The notes: generated by a model from the letters alone, not told the origin. 64,000 nt of DNA from Siphonodentalium dalli (GCA_032622095.1 CP136061.1:3472001-3536000); one strand, 5' to 3'; positions 10,786 through 22,563 are shown, counted from the stretch's first letter. A program made the numbers and translations.

Positions 10786-12599
10786 GAAAATTGTTAAATA
10801 TGTTGATCTTTAACATTTCCAAAGATAAACTGTTTCCACAATTAACTTTCGGTCGATATAAGTGACGAAAGCACTGTCCCGAGCCGTGGGGAAGGGTTCT
10901 GTTAGTGAATGTGTAGCTTTATGCTACGGTCTGTTGACATATATCTGTATTTATTGTCAAGTTTGTGTGTGCTTGTTTTTATATATTTAATTATTTATTT
11001 ATTTAGGTATTTATTTATTGTGTGCCTGTGTGTGATTGTTTTGATGACTGCTTGTGTTTCATGGTGGCGGGAATTACTATTGATGTCCTTTCTATATTTA
11101 TATTAACATGTATTTTGTAAAACGTACTCTCCTAGCTGGAGGAAATAAAGATATATATATAATGCATATGCCACAGCGAGTCATGTCGCCCACTGCATAT
11201 TCACAGAGTGAGTCTACTGGGCCAATTAACCAATTGCGTTTCACCAAGGTTGATCTCTACTCATTACGTTTTGCTACATTGTATTATATATGCGAAAACA
11301 CACTCATTGTGCGAATATGCAGGGTTGTATTAATTCACTACAACCAAGTTTATATCTCCACTAGGTCAGGTAAACACTGAGATTATGTTTGACAAATATT
11401 AAACCGGTTGTCATTGAGACGTTGACCTATTAAGAACCTGTTATCTATTCGCCGCACCTCTGGGTCATATACTCTAATGAATAGCCAGTGATCTCATTCA
11501 CAACACGCGATATTAACTTAACCTTATTTCCGATTTACAAATATGTGATTTAAAGCAATACCATTCATTCAAATTTAGTTGGCTTTCACTTGACACAAAA
11601 GGCTATAACAAAAGAAAATATACTAATATAAAGGACGACCCATATAAAGATAGTTCAAGGTCACGACTCTTTGGCCTATATACAGGCCTGGTCGCTGGTC
11701 TAGTACTGGTATAATGATCCTGTTAAAAAGTTCTCTATACTACTAATAATGGTTATTTTTGGGGGTTTTGTTATAAGATATGCCAAAAAATAATATGTAA
11801 GTCCTATATTTGATTTTAGTTTACTTTATTTTACTTTAGTTTATGTAGTTAGTTTAGTAAAAGGGAAATAGTATTCAATTAACTGATAGCCTGAAAATAA
11901 TTTATAACCCATTGGGCGCCCCTGGGGTATAGTGAAGTGAATTATGGGTAATTTTAATTTAAGTGCGCATGTCTGTTCAGTTGGAGTAATCACGATCTTT
12001 TTATTTTCTGGTCATATACACAATGTGTTTGCACCGATGCATGTATCGTGACTCGACTCGTTTTCGTGGTAATATAGGCCCTATATAGCCTATGATCACG
12101 AAAACGAGCAGAGTCGCGAAATCTGATAGAATTCCCGGAATTGTACATTCACTTTCAATAGTATACATTCTCTGAATCTGCGGAATTCCCACAATTGTAA
12201 TTCACTTTCAATAGGATTCTCCGAATTTGATAGAATTTTCACTATCACTGTTCATTTTTACCACGCAAAGCGACCTTAGTTGACACAGATATGTGACACA
12301 CTGGCTGAGTCGATGACAAATAGTTTATGTAGCATTGCTTCTTTCATTTAATTAAAGCTCACCTCGTTAAAACGCATGTTAATCGTATTTGTTTTCAAAT
12401 TGCATTTCAGTTTTGACAAACTATTTATGGAGCCAGAAGTGAGTTTGTTTGAAGCCAATGTTATCTCACTTGACCTCATAACTGAAAATTTCCGTAACCG
12501 GTTCGTACAAAGATAATTGATAACGGCAAAATTTAATAAATTAGTTACCTTGTTTATGTCAAACGTTCTTGATTATTATACATAGATGTATGGTCAATT
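10786..12599. other. Non-coding stretch without recognised gene
   Basis: I see no supported coding exon. The stretch contains a small inverted repeat at 12047-12118 (CGTGACTCGACTCGTTTTCG paired with an inverted copy), followed by two diverged direct copies of a unit of about 55 bp around ATTCACTTTCAATAG (12140-12225). The 65- and 90-residue frames at 10909-11380 lack domain signals and a duplicated counterpart. Confidence 0.5.
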
Positions 12600-12993
12600 A
12601 CTTATAGTATATAGTTGGTTTCATGGATGATATTGTCCATCTATATCTAAACTACACCGTGTTCATATTAGCTTTGAGTATGTTATCGCAATTGCAATAA
12701 TATGCATGGATATATCAGTATGACGCGCGAGACACAGTGTCAGACAGTGGACACATTTAATGATTTTATCTCATTTACGATATATATAAGGGGTCCTCTA
12801 TTTAGAAACGGTCTACGGTATCTGCGCAACATAAATTATATTATGCATCACTCAATACAATCTTTCGAGTATAGTAAACAAATGGAACATAATTTCACAG
12901 GAATATGTTTCTATCCGTCGAATCATTGGCAATACTCATCACTGGATTAAATGTAGTAGTTTGATTTTAACACTATAAATTTTATTGTTACAG

Positions 12994-13026
12994 GGCGTTT
13001 TTCAGGACACAGCCATTGACGCTAAT
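12994..13026 (+). CDS. Putative micro-exon (GVFQDTAIDAN)
   Basis: Thirty-three nt after TTTATTGTTACAG and before GTAAGTGTAA. It lies in a full copy of the exon module (12600-13200). Against the exon at 57578 it has 4 of 33 nt changed, all non-synonymous (Val to Phe, Lys to Gln, Ile to Ala). The first 175 nt of the downstream intron have about three changes and the 210 nt upstream about five plus a small indel. This is the cleanest exon-versus-intron contrast in the window. Confidence 0.58.
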
Positions 13027-13397
13027 GTAAGTGTAATTTTTACCATAAATTACGCGAAGGGTTCCAGGCCGATTTTCGAGGAAATCGTCAAACTCTGGAA
13101 AAATGGCTTCAAACCACTTTTTGTCAAAATACAAATGTTTTTGACACACTACACCTAACACACTCATTGTTTATTTGATCACAAACTTCCATAACATATG
13201 ATAGGCCGATACTAGGTTGAAGAAATCGATCTTGAAAAAAACGCCTATATGTCCGTCTACCAAGTACCTGTTTCTGTAACAGACTGCGCATGCGCAAAAA
13301 TGAAACAATCTTGTTGGATATATTTGTACACCGGGTACATATTAACTTCGAATACATGAAGCCATTATGTGGCACATACATGTGTAAATCTTAGCCT

Positions 13398-13466
13398 GGG
13401 CCCAGTTTTATGAAAGCAACTTATGACATAGTTGGGACTTAAAATGGTCATAAGTCATAAAACCGC
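13398..13466. mobile_element. Short hairpin MITE
   Basis: CAGTTTTATGAAAGCAACTTATGAC is answered by the inverted GTCATAAGTCATAAAAC at the other end. A related left half occurs at 57985-58045 with a different right end. This TTTATGAAA / ACTTATGAC hairpin resembles widespread invertebrate non-autonomous DNA elements, though I cannot name the family. Confidence 0.5.
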
Positions 13467-13524
13467 CCTGACCAACCCACCTTTTCGATTAAACAATCAT
13501 TATTAGCCAAGAGCATGATAAATG

Positions 13525-13630
13525 CTGGACGTTTCGGCACTTGGACGTTTCGGCACCTGGGGTTGCCGTTCGGCACCTGGACATTTCGGCACCTGCTTTT
13601 TCGGCACTTCGGACGTTTCGGCACCTTCTA
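13525..13630. repeat. GGACGTTTCGGCACCT minisatellite
   Basis: Five to six imperfect copies of a 16- to 20-bp unit built on TTTCGGCACCTGGAC. An inverted fragment (AAGTGCCGAAAATCTAGG) follows at about 13676. No coding potential. Confidence 0.8.
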
Positions 13631-13954
13631 ATTTTCGGACCAACGAAACGTGCAAGCACCTAGGCCGATACAACCAAGTGCCGAAAATCTAGGTGCTGCA
13701 CCCATTCTGATACATTCTTTTAAACAAAAATCAATTACTGCTCTTTCCAGTTCAGTGAGCTGCACTTGCCAAAAAAGCAGATAAAAATAGAATAGTCCAA
13801 CTGCAGTGCTTCGGTATTCTTTTCATTTAAATGTGACAGTGGCTACCTCCACTGCCACCAACAATTACATACAAACGGAAAATTCATACATATAAATATA
13901 ACCTATCTATGGTACCTTTCAGTCAAGTAAATCATTTCCAACTTAAGCGGCGAT

Positions 13955-13982
13955 TTTGGAGAGAGAGAGAGAGAGAGAGAGA
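13955..13982. repeat. (GA)n microsatellite
   Basis: About twelve GA dinucleotides in a row, just upstream of the likely 5' region of the LINE. Confidence 0.9.
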
Positions 13983-14855
13983 AAATCCCGAAACACGTCG
14001 TCGACCAATGGACACCTGCACGCGATTTCCAAAATAAACCATTTGACCACATTTCATTAATTGTACGTCGCGTCAATAAAACAAATCGTTTAGTTCCTCG
14101 ACCTAAATATTGATATTGGTCCAACTGATCATTATACAAACCACCAATAAATTAAATCTTAACCATACCGGGACCCTAGAAGTGAGAAATAACACAATAC
14201 CGGTGCATGTAACCCATTTTGTTTAACCTTTTTGAATAAATCGTGACCCCTGATAATTTTAACCGAGATCATAGTATTACTTTACCTATCAAATCAATTA
14301 AAATCACGAACCAAGGACCAAAACAACGACAGCTCTCTCTCTCCCCTCACAAAAAAAATCGCTACAAGTTTGACCTGCTGAACATCGTACATAAATGAAG
14401 CACCTCTCGTCTTGAACCCAAAACCGCGCCAGCCGACTCACGGTGGAACCCCATCACCAAACCATCATTATGTCATATCACCATTTCCTCATCTTTGTTA
14501 CTCTCATTTTCATATTTTCATCTATGCCCACATCGTATCATGTTGCTTTCATGTTTTGTACATACCAGGGTCTCCATCAACCGACCACATTTACATCGAA
14601 CTATTCCCTCCCACTCAGCAACATAACTTACGGGTGTCAGGTGCCAACACCAAATCAGCTCTATATATAGGACGGATCTTCTACAAGACCAGGACTCAAT
14701 CGCTCTCCTATACTCATATCGAATCACAGACGAAAACACGGTTATGACTTGTTCGACAGTAGTATAGGGCAGGGATTGGAGTCTTCGACTTGAGGAAGAA
14801 AACTCACAAAGCTCAGGCGGCAAAAAATGTCGGACTCTTAAAATGCAACTTCTGA

Positions 14856-15134
14856 ATACTCGATCTGAAGATATGTTTGATTCTGATCTTCCTAACCCTC
14901 ATGTTATCCGGCGACATCGAAAAGAACCCAGGGCCTACTACCTCACCTGTAAATAGTCATTCAATCTCCATATTTCATTACAATATCCGAAGTATTCGTA
15001 ATAAGCTCGAAACAATAGTCGATATCATTAACGAGTATGATATTCTGTGTTTTTGTGAGACCCATCTTGAATCCTCATTTCCCTCCGATAAATTAATTAT
15101 TCCTGGCTGCTACCCCCTGTCCACAAGGACCTGA
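14856..15134 (+). pseudogene. LINE ORF2 N-terminus: hydrophobic leader, 2A peptide, start of endonuclease
   Basis: The open frame runs from just after a stop at 14853. It reads a hydrophobic leader (ILDLKICLILIFLTLML), then SGDIEKNPGP, then endonuclease motifs (NIRSIRNK, YDILCFCETHLE with the catalytic Glu). There is no ATG in this frame upstream of the 2A except Met 14901, inside the 2A, so the original start was probably lost by frameshift; an ATG at 14873 is in another frame. After 15134 the frame shifts, and the endonuclease continues in another frame (GGGICVLFANH...) to 15322. Confidence 0.85.
14895..14936 (+). other. 2A ribosome-skipping motif (LTLMLSGDIEKNPGP)
   Basis: The motif D-I-E-K-N-P-G-P matches the canonical D(V/I)ExNPGP signature in full, with the preferred upstream L-S-G context. 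In characterised 2A sequences the ribosome fails to form the Gly-Pro bond (here the codons at 14931 and 14934) and continues, releasing the leader from the downstream protein. Here this would free a short hydrophobic leader from the endonuclease-RT. Confidence 0.92.
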
Positions 15135-15322
15135 TTCCAAAAGGAGGGGGAATATGCGTTCTGTTCGCAAATCATATCGTCCACAGACGCAGACACGATT
15201 TAGAATTCGATTCCTCGTTATTATGGTTTGAAATTTTCTCAAAGAAAACTCACATTCTCTTAGGAATGTCCTATAGATCAGAACAATATTGTGATCGAAA
15301 CTATTGGGAGTACCTTGATGCC

Positions 15323-15882
15323 CAGTCGACATAAATTTCGACTCAGTATATCATATAAATTCATCTGAGTCGAACAGGACTGGCCGGAAAGCTATTTCCA
15401 GACTTGGGGATATACCAGGAAATTCCTTGTTTTGATTGGAAGCGGTACCAGAAACCGCTAACCCCGATTGGCTAACCGATAGCAGCTGCGCGTGTCCCGT
15501 AAAAATATATGTCATCAAAAACACGTGTGTATATTGATCTAAATTTAAGACATTTATTCATCGGTAAAACTCGTTTTCGACGCTTTTAATAATCTCATCA
15601 AAATAGGAAAATGAGTGTTACAGTGGACAAAGACCGACACGATGTGTTATTGAAGTGTGTTTCGTCTATCTTGAAAGAGACAGTTATTTCAGAGTTGAAA
15701 TCAGAACAATTTCAAGTGTTGTCGGCAATATTGACGCGCATAAATTATTCCTTATTTGGAATGTCTGCGACATCAGTATGACGTCACTATATTGGGGGAA
15801 GCCCATTGTTCTGGAAATGGGTTTTTACATGAATTCGTGTCGACGTAATATTATAATTATTACGAGATGTTTACGTCGACTG
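15323..15882. mobile_element. 560-bp MITE inserted in the LINE endonuclease, 9-bp target duplication
   Basis: The termini are CAGTCGAC...GTCGACTG. The flanks are CTTGATGCC at 15314-15322 and CTTGATGCC at 15883-15891. Removing the element and one flank restores the endonuclease frame WEYLDASIADALEIS, so the insertion came after the LINE and the boundary is certain. Each end also folds internally (GTCGACGTAA...TTACGTCGAC at 15839-15880; TCGACTCAG...CTGAGTCGA near 15338-15375). A 9-bp target duplication fits MULE (MuDR)- or Merlin-type transposition; the family is not proven. Confidence 0.88.
15611..15781 (+). CDS. 56-residue ORF inside the MITE, helicase-N-terminus-like
   Basis: An ATG-started frame of 56 codons lies wholly within the MITE. 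The segment ELKSEQFQVLSAIL resembles the short motif that precedes the Walker A region in RecQ-like helicases (pattern LKxEQxxVxxAI), but no Walker A or later motif follows; the frame stops at 15779. It may be the first exon of an autonomous parent's gene or a captured host exon. This rests on a weak motif memory and no search was run. Confidence 0.35.
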   Translation: MSVTVDKDRHDVLLKCVSSILKETVISELKSEQFQVLSAILTRINYSLFGMSATSV

Positions 15883-16221
15883 CTTGATGCCTCAATAGCA
15901 GACGCACTAGAAATATCCGAAAATATTATCATTATATGTGACTTTAATTCTAACCTTTTTGATAGCTCCTCTAAACTGAAAGAAATTGTAGACTGGTATA
16001 GTATTAAAAATGTGATAACTAGTACTATAATCACAAATACATCGAGCACACTTCTTGATCCAATTGTAATTAGCAATACCTTCTGCGCTCTTGACACTGA
16101 CGTCATTGATCAAGAAGTCTCAGACCACCGTGGCGTATATATAACATTAGAATACGATTACTCCCAATCGCCTCTTTCCAGAGAACGGTTTGGAATTATA
16201 CCAGAGCTAATTTTGAAATAG
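15883..16221 (+). pseudogene. LINE endonuclease C-terminal half
   Basis: It resumes after the MITE with DASIADALEIS, followed by the catalytic ICDFNSN motif (GDFN equivalent), LLDPIV and VSDHRGVY (the S-D-H motif that closes APE endonucleases). The frame ends at 16221, and a frameshift moves the linker (ERTVWNYTRANFEIANSLL) to another frame. The apparent 188-residue ORF starting at 15655 is a chimera of MITE sequence and this domain, not a gene. Confidence 0.85.
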
Positions 16222-16681
16222 CAAATAGCCTGCTTAATACTACAAACTGGGATAATTCCGACATCAGAAAAGAAATCCGCAAAAGAGAAAAATTACGAAA
16301 CAAAGCGCTAAAAAAACAATCGCCCTGATACGTGGCAACAGTATAATAATACCAGAAACAAAATTAATAACATGAACAAGTTCGCAAAAGCAAAATTTGA
16401 AGAGAAACTGTAAAACCGGGTTAAGGACTCACCACCCCCTTCCCTCCTCGCGACTTTTGGCAATCAATTAATTTCTTACAATGTAAAAAGAAAAACAAAT
16501 TGTACTTGCCCCTATCTGCTCCAAGCTCCTTCCCCAGCACGAGCAACACTATTGATGTTAATGGAAAATTATACGTAACAGACGATCTGGACAAAGCCAA
16601 CCTGCTCAATAAAAGTTTCATTTCAAATTCCTCGATTTAAGATTCATCCCACAAAGTACCATCATTCAAATCGCGTTGTGA

Positions 16682-17600
16682 AAAAGAGCTAACGGAATTT
16701 GAATTTACACATGCTGAGATAATCTCGGCCTTAAAATTGCTCAAACTGAATAAAACCCATGGTCATAACGGAATAAGTGCGAAAATGTTAAATTCAACTG
16801 CTGACTTAATCGCATATCCACTGTCAATAATTTTCAATAAATCCTTCAACAACGCAAAATCTCCATCTACCTGGAAAAAGGCTAACGTATTCCCAATTTT
16901 CAAAAAAGATGACCCAGCCGACACAAAAAAACTATCTCCCTATCTCCCTTCTTGATTGTCTTGGGAAAGTGTTTGAAAAAATTGTACTAAAACAAATAAG
17001 TCCGTTCTTTGACGACAATAAATTACTTTATTCCAACCAATCGGGTTTCATAACTGGTCACAGCACATCTCACCAACTCATAGACCTTTACAATCACATG
17101 TGCCTATCTATCGATAAAGGACTATATACATGCTCTGTTTACTGTGTCATTTCTTAGCCTCCGAGAGAGTTTGGCACAGGGGACTGTCACATAAGCTATA
17201 TACTTATGGAGTTCGTGTGAGAACTTTGAGATGGATAGAGGACTACCTTCGTAAACGACAACAAAGAGTTTTAGTAAATAACACCTTTTCTGAATATGAG
17301 ATCATTCCAGCTGGTGTACCGCTGGGCCTTATGTTAGGACCCTTTCTATTCTTTGTCTATATCAACGACTTACCAGACAATATACTTTCTTTTAGGAGAA
17401 TGTACGCCGACGACTCTTGGCTTACAAATAGTTACTATGACATAAATGAATTAGGCCGCGTTATGAATAGTGACCTCCAAAGGATAGCACAATGGTCTGA
17501 AAATTGGCTAGTAAAATTCAATCCTTCTAAAACAATAAGTATGTCATATGCACTAACAGGAACTTCTGGGGAAGCTCCCGACTTAACCTTTAAATAAGAT
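16682..17600 (+). pseudogene. LINE reverse transcriptase domain
   Basis: Fingers and palm motifs are present across three frames: FTHAEIISALKLLKLNKTHG, WKKANVFPIFKKDDP, YLPISLLDCLGKVFEKIV, SNQSGFITGHSTSHQLI, RVWHRGLSHKL, VPLGLMLGPFLFFVYINDLP and YADDSWLTNS. The catalytic pair at YADD (17403-17414) is intact. The usual P-Q-G is P-L-G here. A frameshift at about 16950 and another near 17150 (where ISKAFDRVWH would be expected) break it. Confidence 0.88.
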
Positions 17601-18478
17601 CCAGTCTCATTTGTTGAAACACATAAATACCTCGGTCTGGAACTCCAAGCCAACTTAAATTGGAATAATCACATAAATAGAATAACAATCAGTATAGCAT
17701 CACGCTTAGCACAGCTCCGAAGATTTAAGTATCAGCTTGACCAAAGATGGCTTGAAAGCATTTATAAAACTTATCCTACCACTATTTGATTACTCCGATG
17801 TAGTCTGGGATTGCGCCCCCAAATACCTCACCGAGAAGATCGACCGATTACATTGCGACGCCGCCCGAACAGTTGGTGGCCTCACACAATCGGTTTCCAA
17901 TATAAACCTCCTAAATGAAGTTGGCTGACCAACACTGAGCAAGAGAAGAGAGATCCATAAACTGCAAGCAGTGTACAAAATAGTAAATTATGATGCCCCC
18001 ATATACCTGCAGAATCTGCACTCACCTTGATCATGAGAAGTCTCTGGATATAACTTTAGAAAACCGGGACAATTATATTCATACTTCTGTAACACTGAAC
18101 ACTATAACAAATCAGTCTTCCCCGCTACTTTAAAATCATGGAATAACATATCCACATAAATATCATATGCCAAGTTGCGGAACAGATGCAGTAGCCTACG
18201 TTCTGATATGTTTCAAAATAACGTCTCTGACAGCCCTCAATGCCATTGTGGAAATCCATGCGAAGACACTTACCACTACCTCTGGGCGTGTCCCCTATTC
18301 CACACCAAAAGAATGGAAATGTGTCAAAAATTATATCAAGAAGGACTGAAAATTAAACATATCAACGATTTACTTTTCGGAACTCCCGATACCTCAAATA
18401 GAAGAAACACAATTCTCTTCAAAATAGTCCATCGATATATAACAGCCACAAAACGATTAGAAGTCGGATAGATCGAAC
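17600..18478 (+). pseudogene. LINE C-terminal region with CCHC-like zinc finger
   Basis: HKYLGLELQANLNWNNHI and PLFDYSDVVWDCAPKY...LHCDAARTVGGLT are the familiar post-RT segments of CR1/Jockey elements. A segment at about 18175-18300 reads RNRCSSLRSDMF...CHCG...EDTYHYLWACPLF, a C-x-C...H...C arrangement found at the C-terminus of several CR1-type elements. Stops at about 17926 and 18030 disrupt it. Confidence 0.8.
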
Positions 18479-18720
18479 GCATTTCAGAATAGCCACAAAA
18501 GCAAATTAGTCGCGAAATCGGTGTTGGCGCCTCCCACCAAACCCACTCATTGTAAATGTAAATATGTTTAACCTATATATGAGATTTACTCTTTTCTTCG
18601 CCATTTTGTATGAATAAAATTATTGTAAACAGGGATAGGGGATAAGTAAGTTTTTGTAACTTGTCTCCAGGGCCATTTGTATTGTTTCGAAATACAAATA
18701 AAATATGTTTAAAGTAAAAG

Positions 18721-20385
18721 TCAAAAGTTCAAACTTCAATCATAAGTGCGTTTCACGAACAACGTCCTAACTTAATATGTTCTTAACGTTGGTCTAAACT
18801 TTAAGTCAGATGTGAGGTGTCTTAAGATAATCTTAAAGTTAAGACCTACATTGTAAGTTATGATCCGCCTTTTGTCAGAAATATAGATGGGATCTTGTTC
18901 GTGTATATTATTATAAATAAACTTAACTGAATAACATCTTGCGAACAGCATGGAAGGATGTTTCTGAAATGGTAGTAATTAAAAATCAACTGGCACGCTG
19001 TGGTAGGGACGTGACCAGTGGTTGGCAATTGGCGGGGTGTGACTGCGCGGTTGTCCATGCACTGATCTAACTGCAAACCACCAAGACCGGACTATACATT
19101 TCTAATTGCTGTAACAAAAAGAATATGTTTTCACAGAATAGGACATTATTTGCGATTCATATCACACAATTATAATGTAGACAGTAACCATGTTGTGACA
19201 ATTGGTCCGAACATTTTAACACCTATATATGATAATAGTGAATGACTTATATAGTCAGCTATTTGATAAATTCTGATGTCGGCTATTATTAGTATACGCT
19301 TTCCTTTCTATATTAAAAGGAGGCACTGCGTGATTCGTAAACAAAAAATGAAAAACAAGTTGGAATTATCGACAGATTTCTCCTGTATAGAAATTGTTTA
19401 CTGACGATGTGTTGATTTGTATGAGTAAATAAATTATTAGCCGACAAGAAATCCCTGAGCGCTAGATGTTTAGTTGATCGTTTGACCGATTTTTAATTAT
19501 AGTAAGCCGTGCGGGGTGAATTTATTGGAACACATCGTCCATTGTTTTTTGAGCCGGAAAATTTACGCTCTTCGGAGACAATATTCGGTGGTTAAAAATT
19601 TATCAAATGCTATGTATATGAATGGTTCTGGTGGGAGTTTCTGGTATTGACTGAAAGATGAATCCTTCGCCGATACATCACTGGCTATATCATTAGCATT
19701 ACTGGTGTGAACGGCCTAAATTTGTCCGATTGCCGAGCGATGGTAAAAAGGTGAATTTCCAGAGTTCCCCTTGTCTCTATAATACTACTATTAACGTGAA
19801 GCAGGCGCGTATATAGAAGCGGCGTATATGGGCAGCACAAAAGGGGGCGGACAGCGGAGCGCGTTACAGGCCCCTGTGCCAGGCCTTAATATTGGCATGT
19901 GCTATAGGCGAAGTTACGCCTCCAGAGTTATGATGTATAAGACTTTAATAACTTAACTAGTATACTGGGGCTCGTTCTGTTGTATATTATAGGTGTTGAG
20001 TGCATGCAGCTATGTGTGCATGGAATCTCACGTGAACAGTTAAAAGGAGTGCCCATGCAGTATGCACCAGTCACTATTCTGATTATCGCCCTTTCATTAC
20101 AACATCATAGTTGTGCCTAGACACGCCATATTATCTATCACCAGACAATATACCTATAGGCATATAGCATACACAGAACCAATATTTTCTGCGCATAGCT
20201 GTAATAAGTTGTCGAGTGCCAGTCTAAAAGCGCGGGAACTTAACTTCCTAGTTAAGAGTGACTTAAGACTGTTTTGTGAAACGCGTTCGTGAAACGGAAA
20301 AGTAACATAAGATCCACACTACATCTTAGATTAAGACCATCTTAAGATCATCTTAGTGGGAGATAATTATTTTCGAATATGCCTT
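18721..20385. other. Non-coding stretch with CTTAAG-rich MITE-like fragments
   Basis: At 18745-18850 and 20235-20365 there are two related CTTAA/TTAAG-rich segments containing GTTTCACGAAC. The second has an internal near-palindrome around TGTGAAACGCGTTCGTGAAA. They may be two short elements or the ends of one larger one; terminal homology is too weak to decide. Nothing coding is recognised between them. Confidence 0.4.
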
Positions 20386-20389
20386 TCTT

Positions 20390-21294
20390 AGCTGCTGAGA
20401 ATGAAACATTTGGTATTATACTAGGTTTTTCAACTCCTCTTTGTGGTCCGAAGCAATTACACTCAGGCATTTATTTACTATAATGTTCAAGATACACGCA
20501 TCGCCACTTCCTCAACGCAACCATTGATGTATGATATAATGCACAATCTGTCACAATTGTTTAAATATTCCCCGATTTGCTATTTATTGTTTAAATGTAG
20601 TCATTGACAACCATAGAATGAGTACATATATCAGCGTGATCTTTACGATCATGTACTTATTGTTTAACTGCAAACGTAAGGCCCTATATCATAGAATGAG
20701 TACATATATCAGCGTGGTATTTAACATCATGTATTTATTGTTTAACTGTGTAAACGTAAGGCCTTATATGTCACCATCGTCCATCGTTGACATATTAAGT
20801 ATTCCATGAGTTGCTATTAAAGGCACGCGAGGCCTTAGTTGTCGAAAATATTCATATTTGTTCCAATCACCGTAAACAGAAAAACATTAAAACGCATACA
20901 GTTTCGTTCATATATACCATGACCATCGCGTAAACAGCATGTTATCATAAAGACCTACTATATTTTACCTAAGCAAGAGCCTGATTGCGCTACACAAATG
21001 ATATAAACGCTCTTTATTAGTTCCATATCAGGAATTCAGCAACAAAGAACGCTCTTTATGTTTGCCATCATGATATAAACAAACACCAGGAAAGTTACTT
21101 TTTATGCTTTTGTTTACATAACAATGGTCAAACATATGACAATAACATACTGTTTATGTGATATTTCTTATTTGTATATGGACTAAGTCTGTCTACATTT
21201 TAATATTCTTTCTGTTCGTGGCGGTTTTTAACCGGTGGAAATATTTTCACAGCATACCCACCACCAAGGCCAATCGTACCTTTAATTTTATAGT
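20390..21294. repeat. Duplicated block with degenerate exon relics
   Basis: 20390-20830 matches 23005-23400 (landmark ATGCCTTTCTTAGCTGCTG). Within it, GAATGAGTACATATATCAGC...TTGTTTAACTG...AAACGTAAGGCC recurs at 20617 and 20695, with further copies at 23215 and 23345. Each resembles the sequence around the exon at 21357, with the acceptor TTACAG changed to AACTG and the GTAAG donor kept, so these look like dead copies of that exon. Confidence 0.6.
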
Positions 21295-21356
21295 CATTGA
21301 CAATCATAGAATGACTATATATCAGCATGATATTTATCATCATGGATTTATTACAG

Positions 21357-21401
21357 GATGGATTACAGAATGGTTATGGCATCGTCGCAAACGGCTTAGT
21401 G
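21357..21401 (+). CDS. Putative micro-exon (DGLQNGYGIVANGLV)
   Basis: Forty-five nt between GGATTTATTACAG and GTAAGTTGATC. A second in-frame acceptor (GATTACAG, exon from 21369) would shorten it to 33 nt and eleven residues, so two lengths in the same frame are possible. Glycine- and asparagine-rich with an imperfect internal NG.xxV repeat. A relic with a weak donor (GTCAGT) sits at 27180-27203 in the foldback loop. Confidence 0.48.
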
Positions 21402-22521
21402 GTAAGTTGATCAATTTATGACACGTTAATCAGCGCTATGCATGGTTAAAATTACCATTGAGTGTGCGATCGCCATAGTATGGCACATGTATGTTTGCCT
21501 TCCACACGGGGAACGCTGTCAAATAATGCACGAATTTTACGATGACTTCATCTGATTTAATAAGTCAGTATTCACATATTTGTACATTTATCTAAATATG
21601 TAAACAAAAATACTAAATATTTATTCATTATTAAATTTTTAAGTTGAACTTGTCTCTAAATAAAATATCTCCAAGCGATTTGGTGGTATTTCTCAACGAC
21701 TTTAAACTAGTTCTAAATAATTTGAGAAAGGTTTAAGACTTGCCGTAATTAAATACACTCCATATTTCTACTTGGAGAGATATACACATTTTATTATCTA
21801 CCACGTTTGTGCGTTGGAAACATGGACGCTCCTTATAAAAGACGAGTATTGAAAGTGTTGCCAGGCTGAAAAAAAAATTAATGTGTTAACACTTCCTCTT
21901 TTGAAAGTCGATATCTGCCATCAAAACCCTCATAATAATGGTCCGATCTAACTATTTTCTGGTACATCTATTGACCATCAAAACATCAGAGTAATGCCAG
22001 GGCTTACGCCTTCAACCTAATTGTGTTTCAAATGGATGGTATATGGCGTCAAATATATGACATGATATTGTTTTTTAATATTTCTATTTGCATATTAACT
22101 TCAAGATACATAAACATAGCCACGTGTGTCAGTATATTTTGTGAACGCATGACATGATATTTTAATAGTATCATCTGCAGTGTCATCAAGTTTGCACTAA
22201 GCAAAACATGACATAGTTTTACTGGGATGTGTATTTTTTAATCGAGTGATGTGGACATTTCCATCCAAGATTTAGAATTCCCCATTGCAATGGAAGTGCT
22301 TACGTCCTGATATTTGTATAATACTAATTGTCCGATACACGCATTTTCCATACTGCAATCATTACAGCATGATGAATGCAAGTAACAAAATATAGTTAGA
22401 CAGAAAATACGTCTTGTAAATAATCACGCGCTGTTTTAAAATTTATTGTTTTATTGGGAATACTCACCACTGGATTAAATTTAGTATTTTGTTGTTAACA
22501 TTATACATTTGTTTTGTACAG

Positions 22522-22563
22522 GAAGGTGTTGATGTGGTCGAGGGCACAGCTAACAACATCGCT
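22522..22563 (+). CDS. Putative micro-exon (EGVDVVEGTANNIA)
   Basis: Forty-two nt between TTTGTTTTGTACAG and GTAAGTGTAATG, phase 0. It belongs to the same exon family as 10580, 12994, 56932 and 57578; the following intron begins with the same 70-nt stretch (ATAAATTACG...CCGATTTTCGAGG). The fourteen residues fit about four helical turns. It is acidic, unlike the cationic peptides encoded at 35640 and 52157. The duplicate at 28344 differs at 7 of 42 nt. Confidence 0.57.

Larger units (their letters stand above)
14330..18720 (+). mobile_element. CR1-type non-LTR retrotransposon with N-terminal 2A peptide, degraded
   Basis: In order: a poorly defined 5' part (from roughly 14330), a 2A-like peptide (14913-14936), an APE-type endonuclease interrupted by a MITE (14937-16165), a linker (R-x-VWNYTRANFE, about 16185-16320), reverse transcriptase (16682-17600) with YADD at 17403-17414, a CR1/Jockey-type C-terminal region (17600-18160) and a terminal Cys-Cys-His-Cys zinc-finger-like segment (about 18175-18330). 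The 3' end is AT-rich near 18720. Several frameshifts and stops make it dead. No separate ORF1 is recognised. 2A-bearing CR1-like elements are known from sea urchin, lancelet and molluscs. Confidence 0.88.

Noticed and set aside
14412-14823. ORF1 of the 2A LINE (111-, 75- and 101-residue frames)
   Set aside because: No coiled coil, RRM or zinc knuckle is recognisable and the frames overlap on both strands; treated as probable 5' UTR.
15655-16221. A 188-residue ORF
   Set aside because: It is a chimera: the first part is MITE sequence and the second the LINE endonuclease, joined by the insertion.
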